Assembly (NCBI GenBank): GCA_020845755.1
Contig: JADLFE010000050.1
Coordinates: forward strand, 1 to 64,000
Direction: 5' to 3'
Source: Phycisphaerales bacterium
GTDB lineage: Bacteria > Planctomycetota > Phycisphaerae > Phycisphaerales > UBA1924
DNA: 64,000 nucleotides
Shown: positions 54,094 through 62,526 of the stretch, one piece after another
How positions within the stretch are numbered: position 1 is the stretch's first letter
How the letters are laid out: each line of letters opens with the position of its first letter
The notes under the pieces: model-generated
Databases searched by the model: none
Told to the model about the DNA's origin: nothing
Seen by the model: only the letters and a program-made list of their open reading frames with translations
Position numbers and translations under genes: made by a program

Positions 54094-56929
54094 GCACCGA
54101 TTTGTTCAACCGCGCCGTCGTGTCGGGCATCGTCGCAGATACATACACATGCTCGCCCGACAGCGTCCGAAGCCCCTTCGGATAATTGAACCGCCGCGCC
54201 ACGTGCCCCCCGGGCGCCAGCGAACTGATCGTCGCCTTGATCCGCGGAACGCCCGGCGCAAACGCCGTCAACTCCACGTTGATCGGCCCGCTCGACGTGT
54301 TCTCGATATCCGCCTCCACGATCAGGTCGCCGTTCCTCAGACCGATGCTCGCCAGACGCATCTCCATCTCCGCCAACCCCACCGACATGTACCGCTGAAT
54401 CCGGATCAGCCCGTAACTGTGATCCGTCGCCGGCTCCACATCGATCACAAACGGCCTCTCGCCCGCCTCTTCCGACGGCGGATACGCGATCGTCAGCGGC
54501 AACGCACCCGTCGTCCCCGGAAGCACTGTCGCTCGCGACGCCCGTGGCTTCACCACCCAACTCCGGTCCCGGTGACCGCCAGAATCGATCCCGCCCGGTG
54601 AAACCACGAAAAACTTCGCGTCCAGCGTCCCGGGCCACGGATTCTGAAACGTGATGCTCCGCTCGTGCGTTGTGTTCACCGCCGGCAAGTCCCGCGGCGT
54701 CAGTTCGATCGACGCCAGAAAACGCACCAGCCGATGGTCCACGCCCTCAACCACCACCGGCGACGCTGTGATCGGTATCCGCACCGGCTGATGTCGCACC
54801 GGCACCCGCCCCGTCGCGTCAGCCACTGGAGCGACGTAACTCCCGTCCAGCGGCGCGTCCTCCTGGTTCCCAAATACGTCCACCACCGTGATCTTCTCGT
54901 CACCGAGGTACGAGTTCAGAACCGCTACGTCCGACGATGCCGACTCGTTCCACAGCACCAACGCCCCAACTCCCTCGTCCAGACGCGTGTCTCGCGGCGC
55001 CAGCACAAAGCACCTCACGCCCGGAATCGCTCGGTACTCCCCGATCACCACACGACCCGCCAACGCCCGCGTCACCGCTCGCCACGCCGCTGACAACGCC
55101 GTCGGAACCGCCCGCGGCCTCCGCTCCTGGCTCCACTCCCAAGGCTGCTCCATCGCCAACGCCGGGGGCTCGACTCCAGACACGGACCCGAGTTCAGACC
55201 ACGACAGCACCGCGCGCCGGAACATCTGATCCGCCGACTCACGCTCCGAAATGCCGTCACGCCGCGCCTCCAGCACCAGCGTCAGCGGACCACCGCTCCC
55301 GCTCTCTCGCCACCGCCGCGCGAACGACACCACCGCGTCCTCCGTCGACTCCCACGGCGCTACGGCCGTCGCCGACACCCCACGCGATGGCAACGCCTCG
55401 ATCGCCCGATCTATCCGCCATGGAAGATCGATCACCGGCGCCGCCACAAACGACGAAAACTCGCTCGATAGACGCGTCACATCGTCGTTGAGCGCAGCCC
55501 TCCAGAACGCCCGATCGTCCCCCGCCCGCCCGATCTGCCAACGACGAACACTCTGACCGTGCGCGTCCAGTATCGGCGCCAGAAATGGCTTCCAGTCCGA
55601 TCCCTCCGACGACAACGCCGCCCACACGTCGTCGTTCTCGACTCGAACCTGCGACGCCAACGCCGACGGTACCCGCGGCAGGCTCAGCGTCACCTGCGAG
55701 CCCGATGACAACAACGTGTCCAGCAATCCCGACATCTCACCAGCCCATGCTGATGCACCCTCCGGTGTCACCCCCGTCGACCACGCCGGCAGCGTGACCG
55801 CCCCGCTCCCGAGTTCCTGCATCACCCGCGGCAAACTCCCCGACAATTCTCGCTTCCACTCCGTTACGATCAGGCCAAACCGCCGACGATCCAACGGCCC
55901 CGCACGCGCGGTCCACGCCGCGTCCTCCGGCGGCAGCCACACCATCGCCGTCTTCACGTGCGCCACGTCGCCGCTCTTGTTCCGAACTCGCAACTCCGCG
56001 GAATACCACCCGTACTTCTCCAGCGTCGGGTCCCACTCCGCTCGAACCGCGCCCGTCCCAAGCACCCGCGAATCCTCGTACACCACCTCCCCGTCTACTC
56101 CTCGCACCACAAGCGATGACGAGAGTTCCTCCCCCGTCAGATCCCGCAGTACCAGCGACAGCCGAGGCCGCTCCGGCGCCGTCACGATGTTCGATGCTCC
56201 GCTCGCCATAAACTCGATCCGAGGCAACTGCGACACCGCCACATCATCAAACCACGCCACCCCGTCCAGGTCTTCCGCGTATACGTGGTGCACGCCCAGC
56301 CTCGCCGCCTCCACCTGCGCCGGCTGCACCACCTGCAACTCCAACTGGATGAACGCCGCTCCCTCGCGACGACCCACCAACTCGATCGCCACCGCCGTCC
56401 AACTCCCTTCCGATACCACCAACGCGCTCGATACCTCCGAGCCCGCGATTACCTTCGACTGCGCATCCAAAAACCGCGCCACCACTCGCGCCCGCGCGTG
56501 CGTCAAATGGTGCGTCTTGATCTGCGCGTTGATCACATAGTCCGCGCCCGGAAGCACCACAAGCACCCCGGGATCAAGCATCAGGCTGGCGCTCCCGCCC
56601 TTCGTCGGCATCCGCACGCACCCGCCGAACTTCCCCAGGCCCGGCCCGTACTCCAACTCCGACTGGTTCCACACCGGAAACCCCGGCCTCACACGCGGAA
56701 CACTCGGATCGTCCTGGCCGCGATACCAGAAGTGGGGGATCGGATCCGGGTTGGTCTCACGCTCCTCAAAGTCGAACAACTTCAACAGCCGACGCGCGCC
56801 CTCCGGACGACGATCGTCGCGCACGCCCGGCGAGCCCGGCTGCCCAACCTCCTGCGCACGCGACAGCCCCGTCACCCCGATCAGAGCCGCCGCCAGCGCG
56901 CATCGCCACCAAAATCCCATCGGACCCAT
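54080..56929 (-). CDS. Large secreted protein of unknown function
   Basis: Predicted 949 residues with a signal peptide (FWWRCALAAALIGVTGLSRA). No catalytic motif is recognised. A jelly-roll-like N-terminal region of about 200 residues (FDDVAVSQLP) could bind carbohydrate, and a middle region has a TIM-barrel-like feel (RFGLIVTEWKRELSGSLPRV). The C-terminus is beta-rich (IENTSSGPINVELTAFAPGV). It could be a secreted glycoside-acting protein, but this is guesswork. Start ATG 56929 or 56920. Its 3' end overlaps the methyltransferase gene. Confidence 0.75.
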   Translation of the reverse strand: MGPMGFWWRCALAAALIGVTGLSRAQEVGQPGSPGVRDDRRPEGARRLLKLFDFEERETNPDPIPHFWYRGQDDPSVPRVRPGFPVWNQSELEYGPGLGKFGGCVRMPTKGGSASLMLDPGVLVVLPGADYVINAQIKTHHLTHARARVVARFLDAQSKVIAGSEVSSALVVSEGSWTAVAIELVGRREGAAFIQLELQVVQPAQVEAARLGVHHVYAEDLDGVAWFDDVAVSQLPRIEFMASGASNIVTAPERPRLSLVLRDLTGEELSSSLVVRGVDGEVVYEDSRVLGTGAVRAEWDPTLEKYGWYSAELRVRNKSGDVAHVKTAMVWLPPEDAAWTARAGPLDRRRFGLIVTEWKRELSGSLPRVMQELGSGAVTLPAWSTGVTPEGASAWAGEMSGLLDTLLSSGSQVTLSLPRVPSALASQVRVENDDVWAALSSEGSDWKPFLAPILDAHGQSVRRWQIGRAGDDRAFWRAALNDDVTRLSSEFSSFVAAPVIDLPWRIDRAIEALPSRGVSATAVAPWESTEDAVVSFARRWRESGSGGPLTLVLEARRDGISERESADQMFRRAVLSWSELGSVSGVEPPALAMEQPWEWSQERRPRAVPTALSAAWRAVTRALAGRVVIGEYRAIPGVRCFVLAPRDTRLDEGVGALVLWNESASSDVAVLNSYLGDEKITVVDVFGNQEDAPLDGSYVAPVADATGRVPVRHQPVRIPITASPVVVEGVDHRLVRFLASIELTPRDLPAVNTTHERSITFQNPWPGTLDAKFFVVSPGGIDSGGHRDRSWVVKPRASRATVLPGTTGALPLTIAYPPSEEAGERPFVIDVEPATDHSYGLIRIQRYMSVGLAEMEMRLASIGLRNGDLIVEADIENTSSGPINVELTAFAPGVPRIKATISSLAPGGHVARRFNYPKGLRTLSGEHVYVSATMPDTTARLNKSVLIER

Positions 56930-57034
56930 GCCCTGAATATCGACCAAACAACCGTCACGCCCCAACTCTTCCGACCGTCTTTCAACGCCGCTTCTGGTCC
57001 TTGCTTCCCCGCATGCCACGCGCGTGACTGCTCG

Positions 57035-58912
57035 CTACGCCGCACGCCCCGACAGCCTGTTGAACCGCGCCACGATCCCCGCCAGAACGCCCGCCGTCGC
57101 CAGCACATACCCGCCGCCCGTCACCAGCCCCGCCACCGCCACCCACACCACCACCCCAAAACTCCCGCCCGGACCCAGGTTGAAGTGATGACCCGCCGCC
57201 ATCCAACTCTGCGGCGAGGAAAACCCGTCTATGTTCGTCCCCGCCATGAACGTAGGGTTGATCGCCAGCACCCCACGCATGATCGTGTCGCCAACGCCGT
57301 CCAGCCGCACGCGCTCGAACAACATCATCGACACGCCCGCCATCGCCGGCAGCGCACCCCACATTCCCATCGCCAGCACCAGATTGAACACCGCCGCCGT
57401 CGTCGGCCGCCGGAATCGCATGCTCAGCCAGATTCCCGTCGCCGACAAAAACGCCACCGACGGCATCAGGATCACCCAGTGCATCAGCACGCCAACAGGA
57501 TTCAGGTCCCCCGACAGCACCGAATAGATCTGCTGCACCAGCACCACCAGCGGCACAAACAACTGCCGCTTCACGCTCCCCACGAACTTCCCCATCACGA
57601 TCTGCCGCGGCGACAGCCCCGTCGTGAGAAGCACTTCCCACGTCCGCGCCTCGCGCTCGCCGTTCACGCTCCCCGCGCTCCCCGCCGTCGACAAGAGCAG
57701 CGTCAGTATCGACCCCAGAACCGTCGTCATCATCGTCGCGCTGCGGGTGTCCGACTCATTCCAGTTGGCGATCACCAGGAAACACGCCGCGATGAGCAAC
57801 GCGAACACCATCCAGAACGTCCGACGGAACATCTTCTGCCGCAGCTCGCGCCACATCATCGGCTGACCGCCCACCTCGCGCGATTCCTCACGCTTCGTGC
57901 CCCCCGCCTTGGATGTCGCCTTCTCCTTGGGTGTCGTTGCCCCCTCCCCCTCACGCCGCAAGAGCGCCCTCACCCGCGCCGTCGCGAACATCAAGACGAT
58001 CGCCCCCACACCCGCGTTCGTCAACGCGTTGGCGATCCAGATCGTCCGCACCGCAAATGGCACACCCGGCCCCCCGCCCACCAGGTCCACGATCAACATG
58101 AACGCCGTCGCCGGGCTCGACAACGCGAACGCCACGCTGAACGGCATCTTCATGCCCATGCTGATCAACTTCCCCATCAACAACGCCGGCGCAGCGTTCA
58201 GCGCGATCGCCGCCATCATCGCCAGCATCGACGCCGTCAGACCGCGCTTCGCACCCGTCGAAAAGAACACCGCCAGCGACGCGCCCAGAAACGCCATCGC
58301 AAACGATACCGCCAGCCCCGCGAACACAAACTCCACCGGCACCCCGCCGAATACCCGCACCGCCAGCACCAAGGGCAGTGGGATCAACGCCAGGATCGTC
58401 AACTGCGAGAACGCGCTGACCATCTTCCCCATCACGATCTGCCACGCCGTCAGCGGCGTCGTCAAGAGCGCCGACAGCGTCCCCGCCCGCTTCTCGTCGC
58501 ACAACGATGGCCCAAGCAGGATCGGCCCCGCCAGCGACATGCCGATCAACTGCACCAGGAACACCGTGATGCTCACCGCAGGCGCCAGCCCCTGCAACTC
58601 CTGCAGTCGCATGGCCGCGCCGTTCGTCGAGACCGAAGTCCCGACCGTCCATCCCACCATCGCCAGGAACACCATCGCTGTGATGAACGCCAGCAGAAAC
58701 GCCGTCACTCCCCGCGTCAGATACGTGAAGTACCGACGCCCCTGCACCCGCATCTCTTTCTGCACGATCGCGCCCGGCCACAGGTTCTCCGGCCGGAGCA
58801 TCAGCACGATCCGCCTCAGTCGCGAGCGCGTCCCCGACAACGAGGCCACGCCCGATACCGCCGCCGCGCCACTCGCGCCCGTCCCGGAGTTGTTCGCGGG
58901 AGCGTCGCTCAC
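57035..58912 (-). CDS. ABC-2-type transporter permease
   Basis: Predicted 625-residue membrane protein formed by two similar halves. Each half has a cluster of helices with the ABC-2 signature (DEKRAGTLSALLTTPLTAWQIVMGK and REARTWEVLLTTGLSPRQIVMGK) and a charged linker between. The GTG start at 58912 overlaps the ATPase stop by 4 nt. It works with the ATPase as an ABC-2 transporter whose substrate is unknown. Confidence 0.9.
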   Translation of the reverse strand: MSDAPANNSGTGASGAAAVSGVASLSGTRSRLRRIVLMLRPENLWPGAIVQKEMRVQGRRYFTYLTRGVTAFLLAFITAMVFLAMVGWTVGTSVSTNGAAMRLQELQGLAPAVSITVFLVQLIGMSLAGPILLGPSLCDEKRAGTLSALLTTPLTAWQIVMGKMVSAFSQLTILALIPLPLVLAVRVFGGVPVEFVFAGLAVSFAMAFLGASLAVFFSTGAKRGLTASMLAMMAAIALNAAPALLMGKLISMGMKMPFSVAFALSSPATAFMLIVDLVGGGPGVPFAVRTIWIANALTNAGVGAIVLMFATARVRALLRREGEGATTPKEKATSKAGGTKREESREVGGQPMMWRELRQKMFRRTFWMVFALLIAACFLVIANWNESDTRSATMMTTVLGSILTLLLSTAGSAGSVNGEREARTWEVLLTTGLSPRQIVMGKFVGSVKRQLFVPLVVLVQQIYSVLSGDLNPVGVLMHWVILMPSVAFLSATGIWLSMRFRRPTTAAVFNLVLAMGMWGALPAMAGVSMMLFERVRLDGVGDTIMRGVLAINPTFMAGTNIDGFSSPQSWMAAGHHFNLGPGGSFGVVVWVAVAGLVTGGGYVLATAGVLAGIVARFNRLSGRAA

Positions 58913-59856
58913 TGCAATGCCCCCGTCGTCAGTTTCAGAAACGCGTCCTCGAGTTTCACACCCTCGGGCGTGAAACTCCCGATCTTCGCCCCGGCCGCCA
59001 TCAGCAATTCCAGCAGGAAATGGTGCCCGTGCCTGCCCGCCTTGAGTTCCACCACAAGGCACGCTCCGCCCGCCTCGTGCTCCACACCTACCTTCGCAAT
59101 CCGATCATCCCGCGACAATGCCTCGGCCACCTCCGCCGGCGTTCGCCCGCCCGCCTCCAGCATGATCGTGATCCGTTCCCCCGCGCGCACCCGCGCGTAC
59201 GCGTCCTGGATTGACCCCGCGTACAGGAGTACCCCCCGCTCGATGATCCCGATGCTCGTCGACATCTCCGCAAGTTCACTCAGGATGTGCGAACTGACCA
59301 TCAGCGATTTGCCCATCCGCGCCAACTCGGTGAGAAGTTCGCGCATCTCGATCCGCGCCCGCGGATCAAGGCCGCTTGCCGGTTCATCCAGCAGCAGCAC
59401 CTTGGGCTCGTGGATCAGCACGCGCGCCACGCCCAGCCGCTGCTGCATGCCGCGCGACAGGCTGTCCACCATCGCGTGCCGCTTGGCGCCGAGGTCGGTC
59501 AACTCCAGCACGCTGTCGATCACGCCCTTGCGCTTCTTGCGCTCGATCTGGAACGCCGCCGCGAAGAACTGCAGATACTCGTCGACCGTCAGATCGTCGT
59601 ACACACCCAGGAAATCGGGCATGTATCCGATCGCGCGCCGGATGAGATCGCCGTCGGTGCGGATGTCATAGCCCGCAACCCGCGCGGTCCCCGCGTCGGG
59701 CGCAAGCAGACACGCCAGGATCTTCATGGTCGTGCTCTTGCCCGCGCCGTTGGGCCCGATGAAGCCAAACACCTCGCCCGCGCCGATGTTCAGCGTCAGG
59801 TTTTCCAACGCCACCAGCGATCCGAACCGCTTGGTCAGTCCCCGCGCCTCAATCAT
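58909..59856 (-). CDS. ABC transporter ATP-binding protein
   Basis: Predicted 315 residues. Walker A GPNGAGKST (34-42), the signature LSRGMQQRLG, and Walker B VLLLDEPASGLDPRAR are intact. The N-terminal opening (MIEARGLTKRFGSLVALENL) fits the ABC-2 exporter group (CcmA-like). It overlaps the permease gene by 4 nt, so the two are coupled. The C-terminal extension of about 90 residues is family-typical. Confidence 0.94.
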   Translation of the reverse strand: MIEARGLTKRFGSLVALENLTLNIGAGEVFGFIGPNGAGKSTTMKILACLLAPDAGTARVAGYDIRTDGDLIRRAIGYMPDFLGVYDDLTVDEYLQFFAAAFQIERKKRKGVIDSVLELTDLGAKRHAMVDSLSRGMQQRLGVARVLIHEPKVLLLDEPASGLDPRARIEMRELLTELARMGKSLMVSSHILSELAEMSTSIGIIERGVLLYAGSIQDAYARVRAGERITIMLEAGGRTPAEVAEALSRDDRIAKVGVEHEAGGACLVVELKAGRHGHHFLLELLMAAGAKIGSFTPEGVKLEDAFLKLTTGALQ

Positions 59857-59896
59857 CGCTCGCCTTCACTTCCCATCTGTCACGTCCCCCGCGCGT

Positions 59897-62341
59897 TCAC
59901 TCCGGCTCTACTTCGATCTTCTCGATCGGCGCTCCCGTTGCCTTTTTCCGCTTCTCTTCTTCCTCGCGAACGTCCTTCTCGCCCTTCTCGATCGGCGCCA
60001 CGTCCGCCGTCCACATCGTCGCCCGCGCCTCGCGCTTCTTGGACTCCGGCAGCTCGATCGTCGTCCGCACGATCCGCGTCATCACGCCCTTCTCTTCGAT
60101 CCCCGTCCTCAGTCCAGTCGGCAGCCCCTTGACCCACAGGTGCACCCGCGCCCAGCGCCCGCTCGCCAGCCGCGCCTCCTGCGCCACTTCCGCCCGCATC
60201 GCAAGCCCGATCGACTCGCCCGCCGCCTGCCCCGCCGAGATCCCGCCGCTGGTCTGCAGCAGCCGCAGCGCCTGCCGCTCGAACGGGCCGAGCGCCGTCC
60301 CCTTCACGCCCCGCGCCGTCCACGCATCTCCCTCGCGCGAGAACGAAAGGTCATACACCTCCTCGCCCATCTCAAGCCGCCCCGTCACGATCGACGCGCC
60401 CTCGTCCATCTCAACGCTCAAACGCGGCACATCTCCCTCAAACTCCAGCACCACCCGCGGCTCGCTCGCCGCCGTCATCCCCTTCATCGCGCGGAACGTC
60501 CACTGCGGCTGATCCATCCCCGCCGGCACGCTCCCCGACCCCGGATCGCCCGGCGATTCCCGCAGTTCCAGCGCCGGGAGCAACAGCCCTCGCGAGTTCC
60601 CGCGCCCGTAAGAGCCGTTGGTCGCCGAAACCCCGCGATACCACCCGTCACGCGCCAGGCCCTCCAACGCCACGCTCGTCCGCCGCTGCATGAAACTCGC
60701 GATCACATCGCTGGCGACCGCGCTCCCCGCGCCGTCTCGCGGGCTGCGCCCGTCCACCACCTGCCAACGCGACACCGCGGAATCTCCGCCGCGAATGACC
60801 GTCGGCACGACCACCGCGACCGCGCTGGCCGCGACGATCCACCCAAGCGCCGTCGCCCACCCAAGGTGCCGCTTGCGGATCACTCCCAGCCATATGTAAT
60901 CGCCGATCCCCAGCACCAGCGCCAGCAGGCCCATGCACCCCGCGATCACCACGAACGATATCGGATTGACCGTGTGCGACCGGCTCAGTTCGTCGAGCAC
61001 CATCGACATCCCGATCCGCGTCGAAAGGTCGCCTCCGGACGCGTTGTACTGATAGTCGTACATCCAGTAGTTGTCTTTGGTCTTCCTGAGCGTGCTCCGC
61101 CGCCAGGTTTCCAGCACGCCAAGCATCGCATCACGCCACACGCGCCGCGTCACCCGCGGGTCCGCCACCGTGCCCACACGTTCCGGCTCCACGCCGATGA
61201 TCGTCACGAACCCGAACCCCGCCGGCCCCTCGGCCAACAGTCCCTTCTCGCCGCCCACGCTCCAGCGCGTCCGCCACCCCTCTCGCTCGCCACGCGACCG
61301 CAGCGAGATCGCCCGCGCGTTCACCTGCCCGCCCGCCTCCGCGATGACCAGCGTCGGGTCCCGCTTCATCGCAAGATCGCGCATCGTCCCCAGCATCGTG
61401 CGAAGTTCCGGCGGCGTGCTCATCCGCGCCGCCTCGCCCACCTCCACGAAATCAAACTCTTCGCCCGCGGGCAGCCAACTCCGCCACGCGCTCCCACCCG
61501 TGCTCACAACCAGCACCAGCTTGCCGCCCGAAAGCGTCCAACGCCGCACCGCCTCCACGACCCGCGGGTCGACCGCCCCAAGAGTCTCCGGCGCGATCAC
61601 CAGCGCTTCCAGTCCTTCGTACGCCCCGGCGTTCCGCGGCATCTCCGCCGCCTCCGTCACCGCCGCCGACACGTCCGCCCACCAATCCGTCGCATCATCC
61701 ACCATCGAGCCCGGCAGCCGAGGCCTCGTCAACCCCATCGTCGTCCGCACGACCGTCGCCAGCGACTGCCGCCCAACCGACATCACATACGCATAGTCCG
61801 AGTCCACCACCCCAAACAATTTCTGCTGGTCGCCGTCGGGAAACTCCGCAAGATTCGTTTCGAGCGCCCGCCCGCCGCCACCGTCGATCAGCGTCACCTT
61901 GATCTCAGGCATCGATCGCGGCAGGCACACCACCGCATCGACCGGCGTCAGAACGCCCGGTGTCGCCGCGGCCGGCACGATCACCCGCGCCCCCTGCGAG
62001 TTGTCCTGCGCATACTCGAGCACCATGAAGCCGGAGAACCCCTTCTCGCTCTCCAGCCACACACGCATCGGAGCATATCGATCGCCCGGAGCACGAGCGC
62101 CCGACCTATCACCGTTGCCCGTCGGCCCCGCCATCCCCTCGCCGCCGTAGCCAAACTCCGCCCTCACCACCTCGACCCTGGCTCGCTTCCGCTCCGGCAC
62201 GTCGCCCGCCTGCGCAAGCATCACGCCGTCCGCATCAGGCGCCACACCAAGCGATGATGACTCGCCCTGCGCATGCGACCACGCCGCGCTCGCGATCACG
62301 AGCGCCGCCGCCATCCACGCTCGCACGCTTCCGAGTCCCAT
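59897..62341 (-). CDS. Large membrane protein with GATase-like region
   Basis: Predicted 814 residues. Signal-like start (AWMAAALVIASAAWSHAQG), then a periplasmic region whose middle part (LEALVIAPETLGAVDPRVVE, then AVRRWTLSGGKLVLVVSTGG) resembles a GATase1-like fold. It has membrane helices around residues 480-540 (VVIAGCMGLLALVLGIGDYI and a second) and a charged C-terminus rich in E and K. It is 40 nt from the ATPase gene, so probably the same operon. Such proteins accompany ABC-2 genes in planctomycetes. Function unknown. ATG 62341; TTG 62350 is possible. Confidence 0.75.
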   Translation of the reverse strand: MGLGSVRAWMAAALVIASAAWSHAQGESSSLGVAPDADGVMLAQAGDVPERKRARVEVVRAEFGYGGEGMAGPTGNGDRSGARAPGDRYAPMRVWLESEKGFSGFMVLEYAQDNSQGARVIVPAAATPGVLTPVDAVVCLPRSMPEIKVTLIDGGGGRALETNLAEFPDGDQQKLFGVVDSDYAYVMSVGRQSLATVVRTTMGLTRPRLPGSMVDDATDWWADVSAAVTEAAEMPRNAGAYEGLEALVIAPETLGAVDPRVVEAVRRWTLSGGKLVLVVSTGGSAWRSWLPAGEEFDFVEVGEAARMSTPPELRTMLGTMRDLAMKRDPTLVIAEAGGQVNARAISLRSRGEREGWRTRWSVGGEKGLLAEGPAGFGFVTIIGVEPERVGTVADPRVTRRVWRDAMLGVLETWRRSTLRKTKDNYWMYDYQYNASGGDLSTRIGMSMVLDELSRSHTVNPISFVVIAGCMGLLALVLGIGDYIWLGVIRKRHLGWATALGWIVAASAVAVVVPTVIRGGDSAVSRWQVVDGRSPRDGAGSAVASDVIASFMQRRTSVALEGLARDGWYRGVSATNGSYGRGNSRGLLLPALELRESPGDPGSGSVPAGMDQPQWTFRAMKGMTAASEPRVVLEFEGDVPRLSVEMDEGASIVTGRLEMGEEVYDLSFSREGDAWTARGVKGTALGPFERQALRLLQTSGGISAGQAAGESIGLAMRAEVAQEARLASGRWARVHLWVKGLPTGLRTGIEEKGVMTRIVRTTIELPESKKREARATMWTADVAPIEKGEKDVREEEEKRKKATGAPIEKIEVEPE

Positions 62342-62526
62342 GCGGTTCAATCAAGATCCCGTTCCGACCGCTCGCACCTTTCACGCAACCAAACTCGCTC
62401 GCCGCTCCGCGTACGCCAAATCCCCTCCGCATGTTTGGGATTGTCATCCGCGGCCTTGCACTCCGCCACTTCTCCTTCAATCACGACTGCCTCGTGCCTC
62501 TCCCTCCGCTTCCCACTCTGCTCCCT

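Noticed and set aside
56285-59671. Plus-strand 1128-codon open frame opposite the secreted protein and ABC genes
   Set aside because: Extreme Arg/His/Pro composition and antisense to Walker and signature motifs; an artefact of GC-rich third positions.
59726-62257. Plus-strand 843-codon open frame opposite the GATase-like membrane protein
   Set aside because: Same antisense pattern; no domain or signal visible.
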